Source: Dyadobacter luticola | Lineage (GTDB): Bacteria; Bacteroidota; Bacteroidia; Cytophagales; Spirosomataceae | DNA: 64,000 nucleotides | Direction: 5' to 3' | Assembly: GCF_005860805.1 (NCBI RefSeq) | Contig: NZ_VCEJ01000002.1 | Location: 790,375-854,374 of the forward strand | In this document: in pieces, positions 18,301 to 26,094 of the stretch | How the letters are laid out: each line of letters begins with the position of its first letter | How positions within the stretch are numbered: position 1 is the first letter of the stretch | Notes under the pieces: generated by a model | Seen by the model: only the letters and a program-made list of their open reading frames with translations | Databases searched by the model: none | What the model was told of the DNA's origin: nothing | Position numbers and translations under genes: made by a program

Positions 18301-18712
18301 CATTTTCCAGGCCATAATCCACCGCTACCGGCCGGATTTTCTCCAAACGCAGCTTTTTATCAAAAAAGGCACGTAAATCCTTATTCCGCATCAGGTTATA
18401 CAAAACCTGGATCTGATGCTCGCAAAGATTTTTTTTAGGCGTGGCGCAAGAGCAATATAGATTTACGTGCTGCTCATTTTGTTTTACAACCACCTTAAAA
18501 GGCTCAGCAGCAGCACCCGCGATGCGAAATGCGGCGTAATTGACGTCTACTTCATAAGGTTGAATGTCGAAAAAGCCGCGCCGCTCTGTGGAAGGCAGTT
18601 CCGCACTATTTTGTAAAATGTGTGTGGTCGTCAGGTCAGATATGTTGAAGTCCGGAAACGTAAAATTGTGCAGGCTTGGGCTTGCGGTCCCGGCAGTTTC
18701 ATCTTTTCTCAT
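15311..18712 (-). CDS. SNF2-family DNA-dependent ATPase with SWIM zinc finger
   Basis: The product has 1133 residues from the ATG at 18712; an in-frame ATG at 18784 would leave only 17 bases to the divergent rpiB. Near residues 80-105 a CSCATPKKNLCEHQ segment fits the CxC..CxH SWIM finger. A long middle region of unknown fold follows. The motor begins near residue 690: DDMGLGKT (Walker A lysine near 700), DESQAIKN (DEAH-like box), LTGTPVENN, and the helicase C half with VFSQFVTMLD, AGGTGLNLT and DRSYRIGQ. Such bacterial HepA/SNF2 proteins remodel protein-DNA or RNA polymerase complexes. Its target is unknown. Confidence 0.92.
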   Translation of the reverse strand: MRKDETAGTASPSLHNFTFPDFNISDLTTTHILQNSAELPSTERRGFFDIQPYEVDVNYAAFRIAGAAAEPFKVVVKQNEQHVNLYCSCATPKKNLCEHQIQVLYNLMRNKDLRAFFDKKLRLEKIRPVAVDYGLENEPDPDIYFQMSLSNKELVIRPKQKEMIPVSPSFVTQLAEQLAAKPTLQLPGAKSADDKLKIIAVFGINKYYEHFFIELYEASVTGNGKLKNPLILLNPLEKIWGSEETAIIKFHTAVSAFQNNFRKKKTETDIAGLKSILKNPLEIDFYYHDSGFSENVSAASLIPVRLEQSPIDMQLHIDRKEQFYHISGYLILDGIYLDLEKVQMRYDYFVLYQSSLYLIDREDILNAVSFFKQHNQKIIIHESKFEEFRQNVLAKIENRIGIIYSYLKPATEQQKEEQGFDNEIGKIIYLEDFGQYVLITPVVKYGKVEVALFSRKEIYSVDSHGNPFTVARDNDLENRFGAAIIRQHPDFEEQLGKNFFYLHKNQFLDENWFLDVFDEWQEQGISILGFNTLTKNRVNLHKAKVSVHVISGINWFNTTANVKFGKQNVTLKNLHKAVKNRNKYVELGDGTLGILPENWIEKFAKFFEAGEIVEETIRTPKVNFISVSEMYDEELLDREVREQIAFYRTKFESFDTIPSVAEPVTLKATLRDYQKQGLNWLNFLDDFNFGGCLADDMGLGKTVQIIAFLLSQKEKHGKQTNLIIVPTSLIFNWQDEIKKFAPDLEVLTIYGSDRIKETGRFDHFDIVLTSYGTLLMDVNYLKKYHFNYIILDESQAIKNPESQRYKAARLLQSRNKLVLTGTPVENNTFDLYGQLSFACPGLLGSKFHFKHHFSTPIDRFKENDRAKELQKRINPFILRRTKKQVATELPDKTEMVIYCEMGDEQRKVYNAYELEFFTFLNTRNEVDIERSTLHVLQGLTKLRQICNSPALLNDDAFYGNASAKIDTLLEQIEMKSPQHKILVFSQFVTMLDLIRPELEKRNIGFEYLTGQTKDRAAKVENFQNNPDVRVFLISMKAGGTGLNLTEADYVYIIDPWWNPAVENQAIDRSYRIGQKKNVIAVRLICPDTIEEKMMELQESKKDLANDLVKTDTSILKSLTRSDLLALVSNPSPY

Positions 18713-18801
18713 GCGGCGAATTTTGTTAAAAATAACGAAATTACCGCCGTGGAGGGCATCCTCGCCTCCCGGCTTTATGTACATCTTAACCTTATTTTAC
18801 C

Positions 18802-19245
18802 ATGGAAATCGGACTGGCAGCAGACCACGGCGGATACGAGCTGAAAGAATTTTTGAAAAATATACTGACTGAGCAAGGTCACCACATTACGGATTTCGGC
18901 GCCTACCTGCTCGATAGCAAGGATGATTATCCCGATTTCGTAATTCCTCTGGCTCAGGCGGTCGCATCCAAAGAACTCGACCGCGGCATTGCCGTATGTG
19001 GCAGCGGGGTAGGCGCTTCCGTGGCGGCAAATAAGGTCACCGGTGTGCGTGCGGCATTGATTAATGATCATTTTTCGGCGCATCAGGGCGTGGAAGATGA
19101 TGACCTGAATTTGTTGTGCCTCGGCGGCAGGGTGACGGGAAATATGGCCGCGAAGGAGCTGGTCGAGTCATTTTTAAAGGCTGAATTTACCGGTGAAGAA
19201 AGGCACATGCGCCGCCTCGGGAAGGTAAAAGAGTTGGAGAAATAG
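18802..19245 (+). CDS. rpiB: Ribose-5-phosphate isomerase B family
   Basis: The product has 147 residues, the normal RpiB length. The start IGLAADHGGYELKE has the Asp and His of the phosphate/ring-opening site, AVCGSGVGASVAANK has the catalytic Cys and the anion hole, and NVLCLGGR is seen as NLLCLGGRV. RpiB interconverts ribose 5-phosphate and ribulose 5-phosphate; close relatives act on allose or galactose 6-phosphates, and CGSGVG in place of the common CGSGNG leaves some room for that. The DUF481 gene starts with a possible GTG overlapping this stop, but a better ATG lies 57 bases further on. Confidence 0.88.
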   Translation: MEIGLAADHGGYELKEFLKNILTEQGHHITDFGAYLLDSKDDYPDFVIPLAQAVASKELDRGIAVCGSGVGASVAANKVTGVRAALINDHFSAHQGVEDDDLNLLCLGGRVTGNMAAKELVESFLKAEFTGEERHMRRLGKVKELEK

Positions 19246-19301
19246 TGTCAAAACCGATAAATCAGAACATTTTGGCATTATTCTTTTGCGGCCCGGCGGT
19301 A

Positions 19302-20186
19302 ATGAAAAATCCGACTTGCCACCGTTTTTTAAAGCTTGCCGCTTTCTTTTTAGTCCTTTTTTGCTCCCGGGTTTTTGCCCAGGAAACAGCCCCGGAAGGC
19401 CCGAAAATCCTTCCGGCAGATTCAGTAACCACCGCCAAACCGGACAAGGTCACAACAGATTCCGTCAGGAGCGGCGCCATCAAACCTGACTCGGTTAAGT
19501 CCGACTCAGTCCCGAAGCCAAAGGTTTTAATCGATACGATCCGCTACCGTTTTTATGGGGACGGGAATTTTACCAAGGGAAATGTGAACCGCACTTTGAT
19601 GGTTTTCCGCGCCGAGCTGGTTTTCAGTGGCCCGGTGATCAACATTTCCACCAATCCGCGGTTTACTTATGGTAAACAAAATGGCATTCTCGCCGAAAGA
19701 GATTCTTACGGAGACCTTTTTGTAGATATTTTTAAAAAGCGGAGGACTTACGTTTTCGGGTTAGGTGCTTTGGAAACGAGTAACTTACGTAAGATTGATC
19801 TCCGGCAGATGGCGGGAGCAGGTATCGGTTACCGGCTGCTCAAAAACAAAACGAACGACCTGAGCCTGACCAATGCGATTTTATATGAATCGACCAACTT
19901 CCAGGAAATCGCCACGGTGATGACGATCCGTAATTCTTTCAGGATCAAGGGTAAACATTCACTTTTGAATGATAAGATCCGGTTTAACCATTTAACATTT
20001 ATCCAGCCAGCATTGAATGACATTTCCAATGTGCGCTGGAATACGATCATGTCGGTGGAGTTGCCGCTGAATAAATGGATTACGTTGCGGACGAGCTTTG
20101 AAAACTCTTTCGAGAGTGTGGTGGAAGCGACGAGAAAGCGGAATGATTCGCGGATTACATTCGGTATCTCCGTCGGAAACAAGTAA
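19302..20186 (+). CDS. DUF481-family outer-membrane protein
   Basis: The product has 294 residues from the ATG at 19302, chosen because it gives a normal signal peptide (MKNPTCHRFLKLAAFFL... FAQ). Residues about 27-80 are a Lys/Asp/Ser/Pro-rich linker with repeated KPDSVKSDSV-like units. The remainder alternates short beta strands (YRFYGDGNFTKGNVNRTL, VDIFKKRRTYVFGLGALE, LSLTNAILYEST) as in DUF481 beta-barrels, which lack a firmly known function. It is probably transcribed with rpiB. A run of 12 T starts 11 bases after the stop, without a clear hairpin. Confidence 0.72.
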   Translation: MKNPTCHRFLKLAAFFLVLFCSRVFAQETAPEGPKILPADSVTTAKPDKVTTDSVRSGAIKPDSVKSDSVPKPKVLIDTIRYRFYGDGNFTKGNVNRTLMVFRAELVFSGPVINISTNPRFTYGKQNGILAERDSYGDLFVDIFKKRRTYVFGLGALETSNLRKIDLRQMAGAGIGYRLLKNKTNDLSLTNAILYESTNFQEIATVMTIRNSFRIKGKHSLLNDKIRFNHLTFIQPALNDISNVRWNTIMSVELPLNKWITLRTSFENSFESVVEATRKRNDSRITFGISVGNK

Positions 20187-20306
20187 GTATCAGGAATTTT
20201 TTTTTTTTGTAAGGGAAAGAAGGGCGTAACGCTGTCCATGTTGGCGGTACATTAAATCTTCCGGAAATGTGCTTTTACCCATAATCCAAACATTCCAATC
20301 CCAGCA

Positions 20307-21467
20307 ATGAAAGAACTCGATAACCGTCGCCAATTCCTGAGAAATTCGGTCAATACTGCCGCCAGCCTGATGATGATCCCTACATTAGCACAGGAAGTGC
20401 TGGCCGCGGAAAAGCCTGTAAATGTTGAAGATAAGCCTCAAACGCCTATGGCCTCGCGCATTAAATTTTCCGTCATCGGGATCAACCACGGACACATTTA
20501 TGGTCAGGTAGAAGCGGTGACGCGCGGCGGCGGCGAGCTGGTTTCGTTTTATGCTAAAGAAGCGGACCTGGCGAGCGCATTTGCTAAAAGATACCCCCAG
20601 GCGAAACAAGCCCAAAGCGAAGCGGAAATCCTGGATGATAAAAGCATTCAGCTGGTTTTGAGTTCTGGTATCCCCGACGAGCGCGCGCCGCTGGGTGTCC
20701 GCGTGATGAAGGCCGGCAAGGATTATATGGTGGACAAACCAGGAATTACAACTTTGGAACAACTGGCGCAAGTCCGCAAGGTGCAGAAAGAAACCAAACG
20801 CATCTATTCTATTATGTACAGCGAGCGCCTCGAAAACCGCGCGACGATCAAAGCAGGAGAACTAGTAAAAGAAGGCGCGATCGGAAAAGTGATCCAGACG
20901 ATCGGACTTGGGCCGCACCGGATCAGCCTCAATACGCGTCCCGAGTGGTTTTTTGACAAAAAGCGTTTTGGCGGTATCATTTGCGACATTGCGTCCCACC
21001 AGTTTGACCAGTTTTTGTTTTTTACCAATTCAACAAAAGCGGAGGTCGTAGCCTCGCAGGTGGGTAATGTTAACCATCCGCAGTATCCTAAATTCGAGGA
21101 TTTTGGTGATACAATGCTAAGAGGAAACGGCGGCGCAGGTTACATCCGCGTCGACTGGTTCACGCCGGATGGACTGAAAAGCTGGGGCGATGGTCGTCTG
21201 ACCGTTTTGGGTACCGAAGGTTTTATTGAAATCCGCAAGAATGTAGACATCGGCGGCCGTGATGGCGGTAACCACCTTTTCCTGGTTAATAATAAAGAAA
21301 CAACTTATGTCGATTGCAGCAAGGTTGAATTGCCTTATGGTCGCCAACTGGTCGACGATGTATTGAACCGGACTGAAACCGCGATGTCGCAGGAACATTG
21401 TTTCCTGGCTACGGAGCTGGCATTGAAAGCGCAGAAGAATGCGCAGAATGTGTCAGTATTGAGCTAG
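20307..21467 (+). CDS. Gfo/Idh/MocA-family oxidoreductase, exported
   Basis: The product has 386 residues. The N-terminus NRRQFLRNS followed by a hydrophobic stretch looks like a Tat signal, although the twin Arg is followed by Q-F-L. The Rossmann part contains FSVIGINHGHIYGQV instead of the strict GxGxxG, and the usual EKP motif appears as VDKPG with the catalytic-region Lys. The C-terminal part has the Asp/His pair in CDIASHQFDQFL. Members oxidise or epimerise sugars and inositols with NAD(P), often in the periplasm in Bacteroidota. It stands alone, and a GC-rich hairpin follows. Confidence 0.85.
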   Translation: MKELDNRRQFLRNSVNTAASLMMIPTLAQEVLAAEKPVNVEDKPQTPMASRIKFSVIGINHGHIYGQVEAVTRGGGELVSFYAKEADLASAFAKRYPQAKQAQSEAEILDDKSIQLVLSSGIPDERAPLGVRVMKAGKDYMVDKPGITTLEQLAQVRKVQKETKRIYSIMYSERLENRATIKAGELVKEGAIGKVIQTIGLGPHRISLNTRPEWFFDKKRFGGIICDIASHQFDQFLFFTNSTKAEVVASQVGNVNHPQYPKFEDFGDTMLRGNGGAGYIRVDWFTPDGLKSWGDGRLTVLGTEGFIEIRKNVDIGGRDGGNHLFLVNNKETTYVDCSKVELPYGRQLVDDVLNRTETAMSQEHCFLATELALKAQKNAQNVSVLS

Positions 21468-21474
21468 TTGACAA

Positions 21475-21509
21475 AAAAATCGCCCCCGGTGCTTTTCAGC
21501 GTCGGGGGC
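21475..21509 (-). terminator. Intrinsic terminator for the leftward aldo/keto reductase
   Basis: GCCCCCG at 21482-21488 pairs with CGGGGGC at 21503-21509. On the minus strand the stem is followed by a run of seven T (21479-21473), so it ends the aldo/keto reductase transcript. The plus-strand tail (AATTTATG) is weak. Confidence 0.7.
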
Positions 21510-21554
21510 AATTTATGTTCATAGGTTAATATATTCGCTCTAATAATTCGCATG

Positions 21555-22403
21555 CTACTCCGAAAGTGCTGCAAAATCTTCGTCAGATAACTGAATATCA
21601 CCTGCGGCCAGATTTTCTTCCAAATGTTTCAATGAGCTGGTGCCGGGAATCAGCAGAATGTTGGAAGCTCTCTTCAAAAGCCATGCAAGCGCGATTTGCG
21701 CAGTGGTAGCGCCATGTTTTTTGGCAATGTTGTCGATCTTGCTTTTCATTTTATCCGGTCCCGAAGCCAGTGGGAACCAGGGGATAAAGGCCATGCCGCG
21801 CTGCTCCGTGTAGTCCAGCACATTTTCCCACTGTCTGTTTCCCAGGTTATAAAGGTTTTGTACAGACACAATCGGCACCACTTTTTCGGCCCGCTCGATC
21901 TGCTCCACATCCACTTCCGATAAACCGACGTGGCGGATTTTCCCAGCTTTCACAGCATCTACGACCGGCCCCAGTGTTTCCTCAACAGGAAAGCGGGTGT
22001 CAAAACGGTGCAGCTGCCAAAGGTCGATCACGTCCAGTTTGAGTCGCTGCAAGCTACCTTCAATTGCTTCTTTGATATGTTTGGGATCACCATTTACCGG
22101 CCACTGATTGGGTCCTGTGCGTTCCAGGCCACCTTTTGTGGCGATCAGTAAATTTTGGGGATAAGGATGCAACGCGTCAGCGATCAGCACTTCGTTTGTA
22201 TGCGGACCGTAAGAGTCAGCAGTATCAATGAAATTCACACCTGCTTCGACGGCTGCCTGCAATACTTTCTTGGCTGTTTCGCGATCGGGCGCATCGCCCC
22301 ACACGCCGCGGCCGGTCAGCTGCATTCCGCCGTAGCCCAGTCTGTTTATTTCAATATCGCCGCCAATTTTGAATGTGGACGTATTTTCTGTTGTGTTTGC
22401 CAT
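21555..22403 (-). CDS. Aldo/keto reductase
   Basis: The product has 282 residues, within the AKR range, with a TIM barrel. The catalytic tetrad is visible: Asp in FIDTADSY, Tyr in the same motif, Lys in LIATKGG and His in WQLHRFD. The late ILLIPGTSSLKHLEENL is the NADP phosphate-binding stretch. Substrate is unknown; AKRs reduce sugar aldehydes, keto-compounds and drugs. The gene is single. About 146-176 bases upstream of its start lies a pair of CCGTTCAATC repeats with 21-bp spacing, a possible LytTR-type regulator site. Confidence 0.9.
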   Translation of the reverse strand: MANTTENTSTFKIGGDIEINRLGYGGMQLTGRGVWGDAPDRETAKKVLQAAVEAGVNFIDTADSYGPHTNEVLIADALHPYPQNLLIATKGGLERTGPNQWPVNGDPKHIKEAIEGSLQRLKLDVIDLWQLHRFDTRFPVEETLGPVVDAVKAGKIRHVGLSEVDVEQIERAEKVVPIVSVQNLYNLGNRQWENVLDYTEQRGMAFIPWFPLASGPDKMKSKIDNIAKKHGATTAQIALAWLLKRASNILLIPGTSSLKHLEENLAAGDIQLSDEDFAALSE

Positions 22404-22548
22404 GATGATTTAATTAAGATGGTTCATTTAAAACCAACCAGCCCGCGATTTGATTCATAGCTGGTGTGAGGTTCGTGAAAAAATAATGGCACACAAATGT
22501 CACGCCAGAAAATGGCGATGTAGCTCCGAAACCGGCCGATTTTTACCT

Positions 22549-22579
22549 CCGTTCAATCGGTAAAACCTACCGTTCAATC
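22549..22579. promoter_or_regulatory. Direct repeat resembling a LytTR/AlgR-type binding site
   Basis: Two identical 10-mers, CCGTTCAATC, start at 22549 and 22570, 21 bp apart, so they face the same side of the helix. LytTR regulators bind paired 9-bp repeats with about this spacing, and AlgR uses CCGTTCGTC. A LytTR response regulator is encoded at 43508-44275. Which gene is controlled, the leftward reductase or the rightward small gene, is not clear. Confidence 0.45.
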
Positions 22580-22926
22580 ATTTCCTGCCCTGATTTGAAA
22601 AAATTTTCGAAAATATTTTCTCCAATTACGGCTTTTTTCCTGCAATTATTTGGCAAAATGGCGCATTGGTTAAATCCACTCCGAATAAAATTTTACTTAA
22701 TGTCATTTATGCCAAATTTAACTAACGACTTTTTTTAGGGGCAGTACGAAACTTTGTTAGTGGCCCTCCATACAGAATGTTTTTAGTCACAATTTTTAAA
22801 AAATCAGTGACTTTTAGATTTACAATATTGAAATAGTACCATAATTGTTGAGCTATCTTGCCCTGCATTTTCTGGTTTTTTATTGATTTTGGCCGAATAT
22901 TCTTTTGGTGTAATCTGCCCTGAACG

Positions 22927-22955
22927 TTTGTATTCAGAATATTGTAGTATCTTTG
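22927..22955 (+). promoter_or_regulatory. Bacteroidota-type promoter of the small exported gene
   Basis: TTTG at 22927-22930 and TATCTTTG at 22948-22955 are separated by 17 bases and match the TTTG / TAnnTTTG consensus fully. The -7 box lies 50 bases before the ATG at 23006. Confidence 0.75.
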
Positions 22956-23005
22956 TACAAGAAATTAAGACAAAAAGAAAAGAAAAAACGTAAACACTAT
23001 TAACA

Positions 23006-23266
23006 ATGAAAAATGCAAAATCAATGATAGTAGCCGCCATGATGGCCATGACTATCGCAACTTATGCCAACGCTGAGAATTCTACATATAAATTTGAAGA
23101 AAAAGCAAGAGTTACCGTTTTGAGCAGTGCCTTGCCAGCATCGCTTCCAGTTTTGGACAGCCCTGCACCACAGGCTGCAAAATCGACCGTTGACACCAAT
23201 AAGCACACTGCTGCACAGAAAGCAGCAATCGTAGGTCTGCAATTGAAAAGCAACACCACGAAGTAA
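23006..23266 (+). CDS. Small exported protein of unknown function
   Basis: The product has 86 residues: a signal peptide of about 23 residues (MKNAKSMIVAAMMAMTIATYANA) and a mature part of about 63. The mature part has no Cys, is rich in Ala, Ser, Thr and Lys, and contains PASLPVLDSPAPQ. I do not recognise a family. The gene is a self-contained unit with a consensus promoter 50 bases upstream and a very strong terminator 19 bases downstream, which suggests high expression. A periplasmic or surface role is inferred from the signal only. Confidence 0.75.
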   Translation: MKNAKSMIVAAMMAMTIATYANAENSTYKFEEKARVTVLSSALPASLPVLDSPAPQAAKSTVDTNKHTAAQKAAIVGLQLKSNTTK

Positions 23267-23284
23267 TTAGTTACCGTAATCTTC

Positions 23285-23317
23285 AAAAAGGGGAGAATTT
23301 TATTCTCCCCTTTTTTT
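23285..23317 (+). terminator. Strong intrinsic terminator
   Basis: GGGGAGAA (23290-23297) and TTCTCCCC (23303-23310) form a perfect stem with a five-base loop; flanking A5 and T7 extend it. It lies 19 bases after the stop at 23266. Confidence 0.93.
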
Positions 23318-23381
23318 GTTGCCGGAGCAAGCCATACTTCAAGCCGACATCCTATATTTGGAGCCGGCAACAAACAACATT

Positions 23382-24080
23382 ATGAAGCTCCTGCTCATCG
23401 AAGACGAACCCAGCGTAATTTCTGTCATACAGCGCAGCCTGAATGCTTCGGGGCACGAAATTACTGTGGCGATGGACGGGCAGTCGGGCCTGCAGATGGC
23501 TTTGCAGCATTCGTTTGACATTATTATCCTCGACTTAATGTTGCCTGTTATCAATGGGATGGAAGTTTGCCGGCGGATCAGGACTGCGCAAATTACGACG
23601 CCGATTTTAATGCTAACTGCCTTAGGTACAACGGAAAATATCGTCTCCGGTCTCGATGCAGGCGCCGACGACTACATGACAAAACCTTTCAAACTGGCGG
23701 AACTGGAAGCGCGGCTGCGGACATTGACCCGCCGCGGCAAGGAACCGGAAAAGGAGCGGATCGAAGGCTTGCTGATCATCGGCGATCTGGTTTTAGACAA
23801 AATCACAAAAACTGTCCGTCGTGATAACCAGAACATTGAGCTCACCGCCACGGAATTCCGGCTGCTAGAATACCTGCTTTCTAATACCAACCGGGTTTTA
23901 AACCGCATGGAAATCCTGGAAAATGTCTGGGACATTAATTTCAATCTCGGGACGAATGTGGTGGATGTATATATCAATTACCTGAGGAAGAAAATCGATA
24001 AAAACCATCCTATCAAGTTGATCCACACGGTTTTCGGGATGGGATATGTGATCCGGCAGGTGTATGAAGATCCAAAATAA
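23382..24080 (+). CDS. OmpR/PhoB-family response regulator
   Basis: The product has 232 residues from the ATG at 23382; an upstream TTG frame is not needed. The receiver shows the acidic pair in LIEDEPS, the phospho-Asp in IILDLMLP (about residue 51), Thr in LMLTALG and Lys in MTKPFKL. The C-terminal half is a winged helix (ELTATEFRLLEYLL, VDVYINYLRKKID, HTVFGMGYVI). It would bind DNA as a dimer after phosphorylation by the kinase encoded next, whose start overlaps this gene by 17 bases. The regulon is unknown; the Usp-like gene downstream is a candidate by position. Confidence 0.95.
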   Translation: MKLLLIEDEPSVISVIQRSLNASGHEITVAMDGQSGLQMALQHSFDIIILDLMLPVINGMEVCRRIRTAQITTPILMLTALGTTENIVSGLDAGADDYMTKPFKLAELEARLRTLTRRGKEPEKERIEGLLIIGDLVLDKITKTVRRDNQNIELTATEFRLLEYLLSNTNRVLNRMEILENVWDINFNLGTNVVDVYINYLRKKIDKNHPIKLIHTVFGMGYVIRQVYEDPK

Positions 24081-25425
24081 GATCACGCTGCTTTTCATGG
24101 CGCTCACCGCAGGTATCATTCTGGCGCTGAGCGTATTCATCTATATTTTCACTTCTGAAAGTATTTCCGCAAGCTTTTTCCACCGGTTGGAAGTCCGGGC
24201 CGACATTGTGGGCCACGCGGCTTTGGAAGAGAACAAATACCGCACTTCCGTTTATTACGAAATCAAAGAGCGGCACCTTGGCGACTTGCCTTTTGAAAAG
24301 CACACCATTTCCGCCGACTTACCGGACGAAAAGGAGCGTAAAATTTTCCCGATGCCCGCTTCATTTTACAGTGAAATCAACAAAGCGGTGCCTGTCCGGT
24401 TTTATCAAAATGACACTTCTTACGTCGCCGTGCAAATTGAAAAAGCTGGTAAAGAGCTGATTGTGATTTCTTCGGCGGTCGATTTATATGGTCTGGAAGA
24501 AATGGCGGAGCTGCGAAAGCTGTTAATCATAGGTTTTCTCATCGCGATGGTTTTTGTATTCACTTTTGGAAAACTTTTTTCCGAAGAAGTTTTTAAACCG
24601 ATCCGCCGGATTATTCGTAATGTGAAGGGAATCAATGCATTAAACCTCCATCAGCGACTTGCGATCGACGATAGTAATGATGACGTGGAGGCACTTTCCA
24701 GGACTTTCAACGAAATGCTCGACCGGCTTGAAATCACTTTTGAGATGCAGAATAATTTCGTGAGCAATGCTTCTCATGAATTTAAAACACCGCTCACCGT
24801 CATCAGCGGCGAGGCGGAACTGGGACTTCGGACGCCCGGAATCCCCGAAAATGCGCTGGTGTCTTTCCGCAACATTTACCAGGAATCGGAAAAGCTGGAA
24901 CATCTCGCCAGCAGCATGTTAAGTCTGGCGCAGACGGGTTTTGACGGTAAAAAAGAAGAGTGGAATGATATCCGGATCGACGAGTTGATCCTTTCCGTGA
25001 AAGAAGCGGTTGATAAAATTATCGCGGATAATAAAGTCGGTATCAATTTTGACAGCCTGCCCGAAGATGACCGGAAACTGATTGTCGTTGGAAACAAAAC
25101 GCTGCTGACGGCGGCTTTTACCAACATTGTTTTAAACAGCTGCAAATATTCGGATAACAAACCTGTGGAAATCATTATCCGGGCAGACGGGACTTACGCC
25201 ATTGTGGAAATTAGGGACGAAGGAATCGGGATTCCCGAGCGGGAGATCGGGCAAATATTTGTGCCATTTTTCCGCGCTTCCAATACCGAGCGCTATAAAG
25301 GATACGGCATCGGGCTGCCCCTGGCCCACAATATTGTGCGCCTGCACCAGGGGAAGGTGGAAGTGGTAAGTCGGGTAGGAGCGGGCACCCGTTTCACGAC
25401 TTTTCTGCCATTCCGAGCTTTCTAA
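24064..25425 (+). CDS. Sensor histidine kinase of a two-component pair
   Basis: The product has 453 residues. A membrane helix at about residues 8-30 and another near 155-175 flank a periplasmic sensor of about 120 residues. A HAMP linker follows, then the H box NASHEFKTPLTVI and an ATPase with N box VLNSCKYS, DEGIGIP and GYGIGLPLAHNIV. It should phosphorylate the OmpR-type regulator encoded just upstream, with which it overlaps. The signal is not evident. Its general plan resembles CusS/heavy-metal and envelope-stress kinases, but this is only a topology match. Confidence 0.93.
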   Translation: MKIQNKITLLFMALTAGIILALSVFIYIFTSESISASFFHRLEVRADIVGHAALEENKYRTSVYYEIKERHLGDLPFEKHTISADLPDEKERKIFPMPASFYSEINKAVPVRFYQNDTSYVAVQIEKAGKELIVISSAVDLYGLEEMAELRKLLIIGFLIAMVFVFTFGKLFSEEVFKPIRRIIRNVKGINALNLHQRLAIDDSNDDVEALSRTFNEMLDRLEITFEMQNNFVSNASHEFKTPLTVISGEAELGLRTPGIPENALVSFRNIYQESEKLEHLASSMLSLAQTGFDGKKEEWNDIRIDELILSVKEAVDKIIADNKVGINFDSLPEDDRKLIVVGNKTLLTAAFTNIVLNSCKYSDNKPVEIIIRADGTYAIVEIRDEGIGIPEREIGQIFVPFFRASNTERYKGYGIGLPLAHNIVRLHQGKVEVVSRVGAGTRFTTFLPFRAF

Positions 25426-25568
25426 TTCGTTTTTAACATTCTTATCCCGTTCTAATTTCCCTCACACCACATTATAATCTAGCTCTTAGCGCGTCCTAAC
25501 CTTGCTGCGGTAACATTGCATTGTTCTAAGTTTTGCCAAAGACATTGTTATTCAAACCGATAGACGAC

Positions 25569-26090
25569 ATGAAGACGATTATGATTCCATCCGATTTCAG
25601 CCACGAGTCGATCCTGACCTCCGAGTCGATCGTGCGGAATATGGATGAAGATGTGAAAATTGTTTTTACCCATTTCTTTCACATCGCGGACGATATTCAG
25701 GATCTGCTTTTTTCAAATACGCGTGACAAGGAATATGAGCTGGTTTCGGAAGATTTCTGGTCGGACTGCAAAGTCTTGAAAGACGGTTATTCCGAGAAAC
25801 TGATCAGTATCCGCATTGATTTTTTCTACGGGAACAAGCTGGCAGCGCTGCGCAATTTCCTCGAATACCACGACGTGAATTTCATCGCATACTCCGAAAA
25901 CCACGGCTTCCCCAAACTCAACAAAACAAGTATGGATGCTTTCCCGATCCTGCAAAAAGCTGGAATCACGATGATCAACACCGATCTGATCCATACGGCC
26001 GAGCAGACAGATACTCAGGGAATTTCGATTTCCAGAAACACCGAGCGGGATTTAGAACAGATGATGCAAGAGGAGCAGCGGAATGTTTAG
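25569..26090 (+). CDS. Universal stress protein-like
   Basis: The product has 173 residues from the ATG at 25569 (MKTIMIPSDFSHES). The opening strand and loop IMIPSDFS match the Usp/UspA fold, and the central NKLAALRNFLEYHDVNFIAYS resembles the alpha/beta core. The ATP-binding G-2x-G-9x-G(S/T) motif typical of some Usps is not visible, so it probably belongs to the non-ATP type. The C-terminal about 30 residues are Gln/Glu-rich. It follows the kinase gene by 143 bases and may be a target of that pair. The convergent orphan gene ends 4 bases beyond its stop. Confidence 0.6.
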   Translation: MKTIMIPSDFSHESILTSESIVRNMDEDVKIVFTHFFHIADDIQDLLFSNTRDKEYELVSEDFWSDCKVLKDGYSEKLISIRIDFFYGNKLAALRNFLEYHDVNFIAYSENHGFPKLNKTSMDAFPILQKAGITMINTDLIHTAEQTDTQGISISRNTERDLEQMMQEEQRNV

Positions 26091-26094
26091 ATGG

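Larger units (their letters stand above)
22404..23005. other. 602-base intergenic region
   Basis: No coding frame with sensible composition is seen. The region separates two divergent genes. It holds two direct CCGTTCAATC repeats (22549-22579), a weak inverted repeat AGTCAC/GTGACT (22785-22812) and the promoter of the small exported protein (22927-22955). The stretch 22600-22950 is strongly AT-rich. Confidence 0.7.

Noticed and set aside
20197..20208. Run of 12 T after the DUF481 gene
   Set aside because: No stable hairpin lies directly before it, so it was not called a terminator.
22785..22812. AGTCAC/GTGACT stem in the long intergenic region
   Set aside because: Six-base arms with AT-rich centre could be a weak terminator or nothing; no gene ends next to it.
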